This document shows positions 1 through 11,325 of a stretch of 64,000 bases of DNA, piece by piece. Both the position numbers and the translations under genes were made by a program. The stretch spans positions 1 to 64,000 of the forward strand of contig JADDOH010003994.1 in the NCBI GenBank assembly GCA_016648135.1. Direction: 5' to 3'. Numbering within the stretch: position 1 is the first letter of the stretch; each line of letters starts with the position of its first letter. Under the pieces are notes generated by a model. That model searched no databases. It worked only from the letters and a program-made list of their open reading frames with translations, and had not been told where the DNA came from. The DNA comes from Agrypnia vestita (taxonomy: Eukaryota; Arthropoda; Insecta; Trichoptera; Phryganeidae).

Positions 1-248
1 ATATTGTCGCATCCTTAGCCAGATTGCAATGACATTTGTACGGAAACAGTATGTAATAGTCTGAATTATATTTGTATTGTATTTGGGTATTTTTTTCTCT
101 TTCTTATTTTGTTTGGAAATTCATGAGATTTTTGATAAATATGTAAGTGCAAATAAAATATTTGATGCATTTAATGAACATTTTGATTTGCACAAATGTG
201 CGTGTACGGCCATTCGTTAAAAAGTTAATTGGGATAAATAGAATGAGC

Positions 249-345
249 TAGTGATAGTCAAAATCATTATTTTAATTGGTTGATTATTTTAATGTCGATA
301 CAATCAGGTCTATATTGTGTAACCAATTAAAAAAACGGTTAATCC
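249..345. mobile_element. hAT-like MITE remnant (TAGTGATRGTCAAA family)
   Basis: Begins TAGTGATAGTCAAAATC and ends near AAACGGTTAATCC. The same termini occur at 8451-8672 and 61444-61580, where both ends carry TAGTGAT and AACCGGTTA-like words. This copy is degraded and no target duplication is visible, so the boundaries are approximate. Confidence 0.3.
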
Positions 346-479
346 TGTTTTCTTTTTGATGATGTTAATAGATATTCAGATTTATTATTTAATAAAGCTA
401 ATTTTACATACAATATCTTTTGGTGTTGCATATTTGTTTGATTAATTACAATTTTTTCAACCGACATTATAAATGACTA

Positions 480-535
480 AAGTTATTGTTTAGTTATCTC
501 CAGACAGTGATCTGGAGGTAACTAAACAATAACTT
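480..535. repeat. Short near-perfect inverted repeat
   Basis: Two 25-nt arms (480-504 and 511-535, starting AAGTTATTGTTTAGTTA) are inverted copies with one mismatch around a 6-nt loop. It would fold as a stable hairpin. No matching copy was noticed elsewhere in the window. Confidence 0.75.
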
Positions 536-1360
536 CTGTCAACAGAAAAAGCAATCAAGACATCTTTCTGCCAATTTATAATATAAATAAACTTTTATTA
601 CGCTCGCAGATGAATTGATGACTAAAAACCACTTGCGAATTTAAAATATTCTCGACATCTAAAATTTATTGTGAAAACATCTATTGTCGATGACTATTAA
701 TTGAATTCTTTATTTTATTGCGACATGAAAGATTTGTTATCTAAAAATAAATTGTTTTAATCTCCTAAGGTTTTGAAAAATAAGTGAACGAACTGACTAA
801 TAAATCTCTTTGAAAGTTGAATGCAATTAATGAAAAAAAAAATTAATAAAACAAAATAATACCTTTAAGGTTCTTTTCTCAACCCGTCGCACTACATCGC
901 CTGTCCATGAGATAGATATCTGGCTTCGAAATAGTATAGTTAGCAATAAACATACATCTATGATTTTTCCTTCTACGAGTACAATTTTAAGATAGATTTT
1001 GTTCTTCGTGACTGAGCCATTCTTATTGAAACTTAAGACTGAAAATATATTTAATTTTTTTGACAGTTTAATTTGAATAATACTGCACCATCTAGCGTCA
1101 AAAATTGTACTAGCAGAAATCATTATAATATGACTTAGTGCTTTCTGTCAGAAGAAAAAAAACAATTTGGTTATAATGCGTTCTTTCAAGATGTAGAGGA
1201 TAAAAATATATAATATTTCCCATTTAAAACAGAAAATCATTAAATTCTGACTTAATGCGTTCTGTTAGTATAATCTTTATATATTATACAGAATTCATTG
1301 ACAGAAAATATAATAAGGAGTATTTTATATGGAAAATCTAATTTCATTACTCTTATATTA

Positions 1361-1858
1361 GGCAGCGTCCATAAACGACATGGTTCCATTTTGAACTCTT
1401 GAAGCCCTCCTTCCTCCATATAGCCATAACGTGGTTTTTGCTTTGACCCCGCTCAGGTGGAACTTAGTTTTTTCCTTTTAATTCCAGGGGACATTTTGTG
1501 CTGTTTTCTCTTACTAAAACTATTTTTAAATTATTGATTTGTGTACAAACCGAATTGCATAGATTTATCGATCGCATATTCTGTACCGTGACCCCTTTCC
1601 CCTCATGTAGCCCAGCATAGCATTCTATAGGTCTTTTCATATAAGCTTGCAATTGAGCTAGTGTGGGTACAGTGAGTAATATGCACATTGTTTCGTAGTG
1701 TTAAGTTTACGGATACTCCCCTCTCGTATCCGTAAACTACGACGACATGATGCACGTATTACGTACTGTACCCACACTAACTCAATTGCAAGCTTATATG
1801 TAAAGACCTATACCTAACCCTCCCCTTTGATCAGGCCTCGTGGATTATGGACGCTTCC
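1361..1858. mobile_element. TTA-flanked non-autonomous DNA transposon (GCGTCCATAAAC family), copy 1
   Basis: The left terminus GGCAGCGTCCATAAAC matches the right terminus read in reverse (GGAAGCGTCCATAATCC). Both ends abut TTA (1358-1360 and 1859-1861), as expected of a 3-bp target duplication of the PIF/Harbinger type. Copies of the same terminus lie at 32372-32756 and 51215. A separate mariner-like MITE (1628-1810) is nested inside. There is no coding capacity; the 1464-1688 reading frame is fortuitous. Confidence 0.65.
1628..1810. mobile_element. Mariner-type hairpin MITE nested in the preceding element
   Basis: The arms TAGGTCTTTTCATATAAGC (left) and its inverse GCTTATATGTAAAGACCTA (right) are flanked by TA on both sides (1626-1627, 1811-1812), the mariner/Tc1 target duplication. 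Inverted similarity continues inward for ~50 bp on each side. The outer ~15 bp resemble the terminus of the intact mariner at 38389 (TTAGGTCTTTACATATG), so that transposase family may have mobilised it. Confidence 0.65.
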
Positions 1859-2084
1859 TTATTAGATTTTTTTTCTCACATATTTTTTCTAAAAAACATT
1901 TTTAATTGATTCATTTACAATAATCATCTTGTATGTAATTAAAATTCCCTAAAAAAAATTTAATATTTAGAGATATTTAATTACAAAATATTTCATTACA
2001 AAAAGAGATTAATCCATTTGTATATTATTTTATTGTACCCAAAACATGTTGAAGGGGATAATCTCAGCTCAGTGGTAGGAATCA

Positions 2085-2163
2085 TTTATATAATATATAT
2101 ATATATATTATATTAGATATATATATCTATATATTATTATATATCTATATTATATTAGATATA
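2085..2163. repeat. AT microsatellite / imperfect palindrome
   Basis: A run of alternating AT with interspersed TTAGATAT/ATATCTAA words, giving a self-complementary tract. Confidence 0.8.
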
Positions 2164-2165
2164 AC

Positions 2166-2500
2166 TGGCTTACCCGGGCAGCTTCGCATGCATTAATTTT
2201 TATTCACTTTTAGTCATATTTAGAACTTTTTGAGTTCTACAACTTCTCTATAGAAAGTATTTAAATATCTCTCACTTTTAAGGCAGTGTTCGTAAAAAAC
2301 GCATCGCTCGACCATTTTTTCGTCGAATTTAGTTGTAAAACAGGTCACCACGAAAAACCCTTTTATTTTAATGGGATAATATATAGCCTATGTCCACCCT
2401 GAAAGTCCTTTCTATATATTGGTGAAAGTATTTTTGATATCGGATGGGTAGTTTCGGATATTACCTCCTACATCCAAATAAAAACTTTTCAAAAATTGGG
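2166..2500. repeat. Interspersed repeat P, copy 1
   Basis: Shares several blocks in the same order with 45425-45740 and, in part, 41040-41790: GCTTCGCATGC-like start, AACTTTTTGAGTTCTACAAC, TTAAGGCAG.GTTC, CGCATCGCTC, AGGTCACCACGAAAA and ATATATAGCCTATGT. No terminal repeats or coding capacity were found. It could be a Helitron-like or LINE-derived repeat. Confidence 0.55.
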
Positions 2501-2509
2501 TAAAGTTTT

Positions 2510-2640
2510 TTTAACAAGGTTTTTATCATTTTATTTAAGTCATAGTTGCTTGAATATTTTAGACTCATAACGCAGGCAGGAATCTACCAGCCAAGTTTCT
2601 GCTGCTGGCTCTGGTACACCCTGTGTATTAGTATAGATTA
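2510..2640. repeat. Fragment of the ACACCCTGT hairpin-element family
   Basis: Contains GGTTTTTATCATTTTATTT, TAGACTCATAACGCAGGCAGGAA and CTCTGGTACACCCTGT. These blocks recur in the same order at 55400-55690 and 36850-37106. Only one arm of the hairpin is present. Confidence 0.5.
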
Positions 2641-2759
2641 GGATTAAATTGCATTAATGTATTTTATTGCGTAATTTTTTTTTATGAATTTGCCTTAATT
2701 GCGTCACTAGTCCCATTACTAAGTATTTTATAAATGAAAAGTTAGTTTTTTCTCTGATA

Positions 2760-2990
2760 AATGTATTTATTTATTTATTTAACGCCCTTATGGGCTTTTA
2801 CAAATATACAGAATATTTTTTTTTTTAAATAATATAAGACAGTTAAAATAATAATACAGTTAAATGTTACAATAATAATAGTTAAAAGGTAATAATAATA
2901 ATAATACAGAAAAACATAAGACAGATAAAATAATAATACAGTTAAAGGTACAAATAATAATAGTTATAGGTAAGATAGAAAAATTTATTG
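2760..2990. repeat. ATTT tract plus AATAATACAGTTAAA tandem-like repeat
   Basis: (ATTT)n is followed by a conserved GCCCTTATGGGC hairpin word and then two to three degenerate ~65-bp units with AATAATACAGTTAAA and ACAATAATAATAGTTA. A similar AAGGGCCATAAGG word occurs at ~51362. Probably the 3' end of a non-LTR retrotransposon on the - strand; this is inference. Confidence 0.35.
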
Positions 2991-3208
2991 TCCATTTCCA
3001 TTTCGTTGAGATGTAAACAATTGTATCAGCTTTGTCCTATACACAGTTATACTATCAGCAAAATAAGGACAACAAAAATGTTTCCATAGAGGATATTTTA
3101 TATGCTTGGCAGGATGAAGAGCACAGTGCGCACATGCAGTTGTGTGTGTTTGTGGTGACTTTGCTTGTCAGTCTTGAATATATGGCGCTATCTGTGTAAT
3201 ATTGACAG

Positions 3209-6200
3209 GATATGAAGGACAAGATGAACAGGGGAAAGGAACGATTAAGGCTTGCCGAGGCACCGGGAAGTGCGCCTCCACGTCACTCGACCACCAAGTA
3301 TTCAAAGTTGGAGAACCAGACCGACAGTCCAAGTCGATACGATGACAACTTTCTCTCAGAGAACACCGCGGTCCAGCAGAGGATGCTGGACTCGCAGGAT
3401 GAACAGCTGAATGTCATCAGCCATTCAATTGGCTCTCTCAAAACCGTGTCGCGGCAAATTGGGGTGGAGTTGGATGAACAAGCTGTGTGAGTAAAAATGA
3501 ATTATAGTTTTGTAAATTTCTTTTGGAGATATTATTTTCAAAATCTTTAATATCATTTACTTATACAGGCTGTTTTTTTAGAGATGTAGAATTTTCAAAA
3601 ATGAAATTAAAAAAATAAAAATCATGGTGACGGCCATGGTACTGGCTTTATTAGAAAGATAATTTTATGCCATTGGTGTATTTTATGTGAAATTTCATTT
3701 TAGAGATCTATGCCTTCAAAAAAACACACCTTATTTAACTATTTTAATATTATACACACTAAGGCCTGGTTATTTCAAGTTGGATTAAAGTAAAAGTTCG
3801 TTTAAAGCATAGATTTTTGCGTTCTCCACCAATCAAACAATCCGTTTCCGTAAAAATCTACGCTTTAAACAAACTTTTATTTTAATCCAACTTCAAACAA
3901 CCGGGCCCAAGTCTACTGTGCATGTTTTTTACCTGTACTGAAACTAAAAGTAAGCTTAAAATTAACATGAATTGACCAATAGAAAAGGCACTCAGTTTCG
4001 AATAATCCATTGAGCGTATTCTTTTGATATTAATAGTATAATTAAAGACAGCAGATAATTCTGCCAACAAAGTTATAGATGTACTTATTTTTTATCAAAT
4101 TTGTGTTTCATGTATTGGCAATAACTTTCAGAATGCTGGATGACTTCAATGGCGAGCTAGAAAATACCGATTCTAAATTAGATTCTACAATGAAGAAAGT
4201 CGCTAAAGTTCTTCATATGTCAAATGGTAAGATTAGTTATGTATATACATACACATTCATTACCTATACATATACATTCTTTTTTATTCTGTAATAGTGA
4301 ACTTGACCTTACATAATTTTGTATCAACTTGGTTTATAGTAATAATTCATTCAAAGCAGAGATTTTTACAAAAACGGGTTTGTTTAGTGAAAAATGCATG
4401 CTTTAAACGAAAGATTACTATAAATTAAATTGATAAAACTGGCCCTTAATATTACGTTCTTACCTAGCTAATTGCCGTTTTTTAAAGATTTTTTACTTTA
4501 AATTATGAAAAGTGTAATTAGTGTAGTTAATTAATCGAAGCATTGGCCATTGTTATCGATGCATTTTTGCCATTTCAAAGGACGTTCATTGATGCCTTTG
4601 GCGAATAAGGTGGGTGACAGAGTTTCCAGTTGAATCTCCTGTAATTTTAACAAGCTTAACGCGAGTTTGTTGTTGTCCTTCAGTAAGTTCACTTAGTACC
4701 CAATTTAAGAGCTTATTTATTTTCCCAATTTGACGTAAATGAATCAAAATTGTTGTATCAGTTACATTGAAGGCTGGTGCTAATTCTGACATGGTTTGAG
4801 ATGAATCCGCTTTCACCATAGCTTTCAATTCGTTATTATCGTCGTCTGTTCCCAGTCATTCACAGGGCTCTTTGTTGAGTTTCAAATTTCCAGAACAAAA
4901 GTGATCAAATAAAAAATGCACCATGCGTTCGCCTGCGGTACCTGTTCCATTCACGTCGTTGATAATTGAGTGCAGCATTAATGCCATGACAGAACTCATA
5001 TTTTAAAATAAGGCGAATTTTCATTTTCTCCATTATCGCAAGACACAGTGATATCAAATAATAAACGAACGGCAGGAAACCAAAGGAACTACATTTGCAA
5101 AAAGAATGTCATAGCTTCAATATGACATTAATTTGAATTTGAAATTCCATGTTGAATGCAAGATACCGAACTTTGAACTAGGCAATTTCATATTCATTTA
5201 ATTAGCTACCATTAAAATAATCATTCAGCCTTTTGACCGTGTTGAATTAGTTAACCCTTTCATTCATAATTGTAACATAATCAATTTGGTACACTTTAAA
5301 AATTATCACAAGGAAAAATAATTAACCTGTATTATTATTTTCTAAAGCAGCATACTTTCAATGCTATGAATAATTTATGATACGCATATTGTATCCCCGT
5401 ATCTCATTGCGTAGCCTAAATACCTGGTATCACCCATTATACTTGGAGTGCTGCCTACCTGTAGTGGAAAGTCATATGCTCGCATGAGGCACACTTCGAG
5501 CCCAAAGAAAGATTATGAAAATTATCCAAATGAGATGGATAATATTTCACTCAGATAAACGACACCATTAAAACAGATCCCTTTTTTGTGTAAAATCACA
5601 GATGTGTCGTCATCCCATACTTGACATTTCTTCTATGTATGCATGCAGTCGAGCATAAATGCTTGACATTTCATTGAAATGAATGGAAAATGCGAACAAT
5701 GTTATCTGTACTTGAGTTTCATTGTATTTTATATTTAAAAAAAATATTTTATCATTTGTTTTAATATTCATTAATTACACCTACATGTTTCGGAAAAACC
5801 TTTCCATCGTCAGGGTGTTCTTTAAATGTCAAAATATCAAAATGAATGTTGTCTTTTTTTTTTTGGTTTTTTAAATTATTTTCAAATATTATTGCTGAAG
5901 TTCTTGATTACACAAAACTATTTTTTTCCAATAATGCGGAATGCATTTTTTCCATACAATATGTGCCTATCAAACACACTACGTGGATGATTGGTCGATC
6001 CATTTGCTTTGTCAATTCGACGCAGCGGAAGATACGCGCAGTGTGGCACCGGCCTTATTCTGATATAAAATGTCTTGGATGTTTCCCTTAGATTGTTTTA
6101 TATTAATGAAAATTTATGCAATGACATTTACGTTTGTTCCAGATCGAAGACAGTGGATCGCTATTGGTGTGTTGTCAGTAATATTAGTGGTAATAGTTAT

Positions 6201-6219
6201 ATCATTTATGTTAATGTGA
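3209..6219 (+). CDS. Syx6: Syntaxin-6-type t-SNARE (Qc), 3' three coding exons
   Basis: Spliced exons are 3209-3486, 4132-4226 and 6143-6219 (stop TGA 6217-6219). Junctions are canonical: TTGACAG/GA, GT/GTGAGT, TTTCAG/AATG, ATG/GTAAGA and TTCCAG/ATCG; phases 0, 2 and 1 join in frame. The product is the C-terminal ~149 residues of a Syntaxin-6/10 family protein. It has a linker starting DMKDKMNRGKER, then a Qc-SNARE helix (DSQDEQLNVISHSIGSLK ... ELDEQAV/MLDDFNGELENTDSKLD) with the zero-layer Gln encoded at 3479-3481, then DRRQW and a ~21-residue C-terminal membrane anchor ending SFMLM. Family members drive trans-Golgi/endosome vesicle fusion, with the anchor in the membrane and the helix in the four-helix SNARE bundle. 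The family is usually ~250 residues, so the N-terminal Habc-like domain (~100 residues) should lie upstream of this window; I found no exon for it in 1-3208. Recognition comes from the SNARE and DRRQW blocks; intron positions are read from the sequence. Confidence 0.93.
3761..3911. mobile_element. Intronic hairpin MITE in Syntaxin-6 intron
   Basis: The left arm (GGCCTGGTTATTTCAAG, GTTGGATTAAAGTAAAAG, TTTAAAGCATAGATTTTTG) and the inverted right arm (AAAAATCTACGCTTTAAAC, CTTTTATTTTAATCCAAC, CAACCGGGCCC) pair over ~60 bp each. It lies in the intron at 3487-4131. A degraded relative is at 4325-4447. Confidence 0.6.
4325..4447. repeat. Degraded second copy of the intronic hairpin MITE
   Basis: Contains ATTCAAAGCAGAGATTTTTAC on the left and inverted ATGCATGCTTTAAACGAAAG on the right, ending AAAACTGGCCCTTA. 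It follows the pattern of 3761-3911 with more divergence. It lies in the second visible Syntaxin-6 intron. Confidence 0.45.
4531..5033 (-). pseudogene. Internally deleted mariner transposase relic
   Basis: The - strand starts ATGGAGAAAATG (5033) and ends TTCGATTAA (4531). The N-terminal DNA-binding half is recognisable with stops and shifts. A central stretch (KAMVKADSSQTMSELAPAF ... LIHLRQIGKINKL) matches the same region of the intact mariner at 38577-39596. Near the end it resumes with the mariner C-terminus (KGINERPLKWQKCIDNNG). The ~190 residues holding the three catalytic Asp are missing, so this is a dead copy. It sits antisense in the second visible Syntaxin-6 intron. Confidence 0.8.
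5777..5818 (-). ncRNA. Hammerhead-ribozyme-like motif (type I, minimal stem III)
   Basis: On the - strand: ACACC, CTGACGA (the CUGANGA core), a GGAAA/TTTCC stem II with a GGTT loop and one unpaired T, GAAA, CATGTA (2-bp stem III with an AT loop and GUA as NUH cleavage triplet), then GGTGT pairing with ACACC as stem I (5 bp). Such short-stem-III hammerheads are known from Penelope-like retroelement ends. Related motifs are at 33763 and 43108. Activity is not demonstrated; it is intronic and antisense to Syntaxin-6. Confidence 0.55.
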
Positions 6220-7659
6220 TGAGAAAGTTTAGTTTGTGTATAATATTTATTTCAATCTTATTACATAATGAACTATATATTATTGTTTATTAAGGGGTGG
6301 AGTAGTTTGTATAAAACATTGTTTCCAAAGATAGGATGTTATTTGAAAGCAAATTTGTATAATTTGGAATATACTATCATGTAATAATATTACAGTAAAT
6401 GATCCAATGCTGACCAGGGCCAGAGTACGTTAAATATTCACAAAACTGATAAATGTCTTATTAACTATTATAGGATTTAAAAAAAAAAAATTATTAAATT
6501 TTTCGCAATTTGCATGTTTTTATAGTTGTGACAAAAAATGATATTATTATTTATTATCTAAAGTACATATTATTTCACTTAAATTCAATGCAATACATTT
6601 TGTTAAATTTTATTATCAGGTTTTGGTGTTGGCAACTGAGCCTTCGTAGGTACTAATCAATTATTTATGAATTTAGTTGAATTTATTTATTCATCAATTA
6701 TGTATTAATTGAATTTGTTAGTAACTGTGTTTTATTCACAAACTATTATATAATGCCTTATATATGTGACAAACACAATTGTTCTGTTTACAATAACATA
6801 TTATAATGGATCAAGATCCTACATTCTATTGGATTTGAACTACAGTAATTATTGAAGTTTGTTTAGAATAATACATAAATAAATCAAAAGATATTTTCAG
6901 TTTTTCTACATTGACAACCGTGTACGTGGTTTATTAAACAAAATAAAAAGTATTACAATTATTTTGGTGGTTTCAGTTGGCAGGTTCTAGAAAATTATGT
7001 AATTAATTTTGTTTCAATTTCTTTTACAATGGACAATGTAAAGTAGATAATAAACACTACGATATATTAAACATATAACAAAATGTTCAACAAAAATTAG
7101 CAATTTTTATATATAATAGACTTACTAGATTATATTGGTTATGGACATACACAAATTTAAAGACTTACAAATTAATTAAGTAGTTTGCATTAGATGATTT
7201 CTTATATGCTAAATAAATAAAAAGCCAAAAGTAAATAATAGTGGCTATCAAAAGCTATTTTTACAATGTTTCTTCTGCCAAAATAAATCAAAAATACATA
7301 TTTTAACTAGAGTTGCTAATTAATGTTAGTAATTTTATACTACTCTGAACCTTAAAGGGCTTAAGAACCATAAGCATAGATCTCCAAAATAACTACTCAA
7401 ATTTGACTTGGAAGTGTCATGCTAATTACGCATAAAATATAAGATTAGCTCTGATAAGATAAAAAAAAATTGTTTTTAAAATTATAACTTTAAAAATAGT
7501 GAAACTCCTTTTGATTCTTCACGTCATACTTGATTATAATTTTATATAAAAAATCATGTCTTATGTCATTTAAAAAATATATTGAAAAAATCATATGTTT
7601 AGCAGAGATGTGCGCCATGTATGCCATGCATTATTAAAGATTCTTCGAAATAAATTAAA
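6220..7659 (+). other. Syntaxin-6 3' UTR / downstream flank
   Basis: AT-rich sequence after the Syntaxin-6 stop, with no transposon signatures recognised. AATAAA words at ~6878, ~6945 and ~7210 are candidate poly(A) signals; which one is used cannot be decided here. Reading frames across the stop (for example 6075-6293) are not separate genes. Confidence 0.4.
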
Positions 7660-7661
7660 TA

Positions 7662-7988
7662 CAGTAGAACTCCAAATATCTGAATCAATTGGGACCGGAC
7701 AAAATTCGGAGAGTTGGATTTTTTTCAAAAAAAGGGTCTATTTTAATTTTTAACTGTTTGTATGTTGAAAATGGAAGAAAAAACTATTTTTAAACAAAAA
7801 GAGCTTTTAATTAATCAAATGAAAAGGCAACACTTTTACATATTAAGCTGCGTCTACACTAGCTTTGCGGAGGGAAGGACAACAGCGCGCGTAGACAGAA
7901 TCTTATTATATCTTGAAATTATTTTGCGAATCGTAGTTCGTTTCCATCTTAATTTTTTTTCGGAGTTTAGATAATTAGACTTCTACTG
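7662..7988. mobile_element. Pogo/Tigger-like MITE
   Basis: The left end CAGTAGAACTCCAAATATCT and the right end read in reverse (CAGTAGAAGTCTAATTATCT) match at 16 of 20. Both are flanked by TA (7660-7661, 7989-7990), as in pogo-type elements. The inside has no transposase; the frame at 7762-7974 has no recognisable domain. Confidence 0.65.
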
Positions 7989-8040
7989 TAATCCTAACCT
8001 TATGAATAGGCAATATAAAAATTTACCCGTTACTACACAG

Positions 8041-8150
8041 ATTCTTCTTCTTCAGCCTTCATCTCTCCGCTGCTGGATATAGGCCTCTTCCATATCCTTC
8101 CATCCTTCCTTGTTATATGCTAGTTGTTTCCCAGAATCTTTACTAACGCA
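8041..8150 (-). repeat. LINE 3'-end fragment (same family as 54655-55195)
   Basis: Read on the - strand it matches the last ~100 bp of the LINE at 54655-55195: GGAAGAGGCCTATATCCAGC, GGAGA.ATGAAGGCTGA, then a GAAGAAGAA tail. Confidence 0.7.
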
Positions 8151-8450
8151 TAGCTTATTTGCTTTTGCGCTGCACGCCACTGATGTACGCGTGGTTAGCA
8201 TAATGTAAGTTTATATAATTTACTGCACACCACTGTTATTTAGCTGCCTTATATTTTTCTAAAATACAACATAGCTAGGAGTCAAAGGAGTCCCTAAATC
8301 ATTTAAGCAATGTTTTTTTTTTAGCATGTTTTTTTTTTTAATAAAAGCAATATGGTTATTAAAGAATGGTAATAGTAATAGGTAAGGTTAGATATTTATT
8401 GCTTAAACTTGAAAACTTGTTAGATATTTATTGCTTGAACTTGCTTTTTG

Positions 8451-8672
8451 TTCATGATGGTATTTTAACCGGCGACACATTAACCGTTATTTGAGATTTG
8501 TGTCTGATTGCTTGATGATTGCCTACTGATTTTTTATTGCTTTGCATTTTATTGCCTACGGACAACAATTATATCTTAGTTATCAATCATCGATACAATC
8601 AGATACAACTCTCAAATAACTGAACCGAAAATAACTGGTTAAAATAACGATTTAACTATCACTACTTTTGGT
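8451..8672. mobile_element. hAT-like MITE (TAGTGATRGTTAAA family)
   Basis: The left side has TGATGGTATTTTAACCGG and TTATTTGAGATTTGTGTCTG. The right side has the inverses CAGATACAACTCTCAAATAA and TAACGATTTAACTATCACTA. An AT-rich palindrome with imperfect arms; same family as 61444-61580. Confidence 0.5.
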
Positions 8673-8859
8673 GCAAGTAACTTTTGTTTAGCACTCTTGC
8701 AAATTGTCGAAAATGGAGATTATGTGCTATGGTTTTTGGTCCTCGAAATTAAATGAATAGATTTTGTCCAGAATAATTGTCAAATACAGTAGAAATTAAT
8801 TAATACGAAAACTCAGCTGAGACACAATTCACTTTTGGGCCGTTTTCTAAATCAAATAA

Positions 8860-8945
8860 TGTTCTTAGGTTTTCACGGCTACTCAAAATCTTCAAGTTTG
8901 TGTTTTCTGGGGTATTATATCGTGTTATTACCATTGTACGGTTGA
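8860..8945. repeat. Interspersed repeat: TTTTCACGGCTAYTCAAAATCTTC
   Basis: TTAGGTTTTCACGGCTACTC, CTTCAAGTTTGTGTTTTCTG and GGGGTATTATA.CGTGTTATTAC recur at 12688-12850 and, inverted, at 51385-51430 (AACACGGCATAACACCCCAG...AACACAAACTTGAAG). The family is not recognised. Confidence 0.45.
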
Positions 8946-10929
8946 CAAAAATATTCTTACGATTGATTATATTTTAGTCTTTATAATTTTAATATCCTAG
9001 ATTTTTTTAATAATAATCTAATTATAAAAAATTAGTAGCTACATATAGATATTATATAAATTTATTATGCACAAGTGAACAACATAAAAATTGGTGTGTA
9101 TTGGTTTATTATTATGTACATATATACATATTTAGCACAAAAATACATAGTGATTCTGTAGTATGAAAGTATTGTATAATAGTTATTTTAAAAATGTTTT
9201 TACTGTTACAAATTAATATTTTGGCTCTCACCCTTTTGTGTTAACTAATTTCTACTGTAATTTGATATTTTGTTTAAACTAGTAAAATGTTTAACCTTTG
9301 AATACTACCAATTTGAGAGAAAGCTGTATTTATCACTCACTATTGGTAAAAATTTTGTCTAGAAGAATCCTTGAAAATATCACAAATAACCATTATAGGT
9401 AGATACATTTGTAAACTTTAATTTTATTACTCGCTTCGATTAAATTATCGATGAAATTTCCGATTCCCTGCTTCTTATGAATTATTACACAATCATTATC
9501 TTGCTTTCATCTTGGATGCACCATAAGTTGGAAACCCGTAATCCATGACAACTTACTTCAATCTCTATCTACCAGCAATAAATTTAATATTACGATTAAT
9601 AATATTTGCTTAAATATAATCTCAAGTTTATAAAGATTAAAATATAATTTATCTGTTTTGTGGGTAATTATGTAGAATCCAAAATTGATTCTGTAATTTT
9701 ATTTAGTGCATATTAAGAGTAATAAAACATTTTTTGTTCTTTTCACAGTTTAGGTGAAAATACTATTTGTATTATTTTATTTTTTTACTTATATTTATCA
9801 TATATGTGCAAAAAAAATTAAAATTAACATCTCATCTAACTGTCTTGCTCGGAACATTTTCATTTTCGGATATACAGATAACGGAACATACAAATTCATT
9901 TTCAAATAATTGTAATTGGCCTTCCTGAAATTTTTTTTACATTACATTGTCTAAACTATGATTTCTTCATTAAATGTCTTATCCTTTTGCTTTTTTACTG
10001 GCGAAATATACCCAATGCGGCCAATATAAATAAATCAACGTTATTGACTGATAAATTAAAATATTTTCCCAAATATGTATCTTCATAATTAAAAAAATCA
10101 TTTGATCTACCTTAATTTAAAAATTATTTAACATAATAATATATTATGGATACATTAATGAACCTGGATTGATGAAGGTTTCCGACCACTGGATTGCATC
10201 TCTTTTATGCTTCTTTTGTGTTTTTGAAATGAACTTATTTTTATGTACATAAATATATGTGTATATTTTTACTAATCGTATTAAGTCTGTATCAAAATCT
10301 TATTTCTTGTATTATTGTATCATTGCTTAACGTAGGTGCTAAATATCATGGAGAACCATTTCTGTTGGCAGGCTTCTCCGGGTATTGTTACATCTTTCTT
10401 GTTTAACAGAAATATCCAACTTAATATATTATAAATATGAAAATAAACATAGTAATCAAAATTTCCATTGTTCATGTGGTCACATTACAGTTTTATTTTA
10501 AACTACACAGAGTTTTATTATTTACACCAGAAACGTTTTTGAATCTCCACAAAAGAAATTAGACTGTCTGTAAGAAGTTTAGTGAAGGACAAATATATAC
10601 ATATTTATGAAAAGTTAAAAGTTTTCAGCATTTTTATTTTATTATTTAAACACAATTTTTATTATTTTGGCACAATTTTTTTTATTTTGGTATATTTCAA
10701 AAATCTTCTAAAAATTCTATAACTTTAAAATAAAATTGACGGTATAAATCAATTACCAGACTCATTTTTTTATTTTATATATTTTGCATTAATCCATATT
10801 ATGACTGCGCTAAATACGCATCAAATAATGTTTTTTTTTTCATTTAATCCAGCTTCAATAAATTAATCAAATCATGTTTTTAAAAAAAAAATGATGTGTA
10901 TAGATTATTTGAAAATACATTTACATATT
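8946..10929. other. AT-rich intergenic DNA without recognisable gene
   Basis: No reading frame with a recognisable product, no RNA gene and no clear transposon ends were seen. Occasional AATAAA words occur, but nothing ties them to a transcript. Confidence 0.5.
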
Positions 10930-11027
10930 ATATAATATTATATATATATGTATATTATATTATATATGTATATATATAATATATAATATATATATATATA
11001 TATATAATATATATATATATATATGTA
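10930..11027. repeat. Alternating AT microsatellite
   Basis: About 100 bp of TATATA/ATATGTATAT. A second short AT tract is at 11518-11545. Confidence 0.85.
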
Positions 11028-11193
11028 ACAAAAGTAACTTCTGGACTCCCTCGCGTTTTCTGTAAATGGTCTCCCTGAGAAGACCTAGGCCGACGTTTCG
11101 ACACGGTATCACGTGCCATTGTCAAGGCTAAAAAGGCCTCAAAAGTTACGGACTAGCCGTTCTTGTTCGCGGGTGACATGAAAGTCTCCCACC

Positions 11194-11325
11194 AATAAGG
11201 CCTTATAACCGAGAACGATTGTATGGGAATATGCGCAAATCAAAATGAATTCACAGTTTTGCTCCGAGTTATAGCCGAAATCTCCTTATATCCGAGCTCG
11301 TTATAACCGGGTTCAACTGTATGTA
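11194..11325. repeat. Possible pogo/Tigger-type terminal fragment
   Basis: Near 11322 the - strand reads CAGTTGAACCCGGTTATAAC, typical in style of pogo/Tigger ends, and internal TTATAACCGAGAACG and GAGTTATAGCCGA repeats point the other way. The opposite terminus is not secure. Confidence 0.3.

Noticed and set aside
1..3208. Upstream Syntaxin-6 exons encoding the N-terminal domain
   Set aside because: Searched for the expected acidic helical sequence and splice sites; nothing convincing, so those exons probably lie before base 1.
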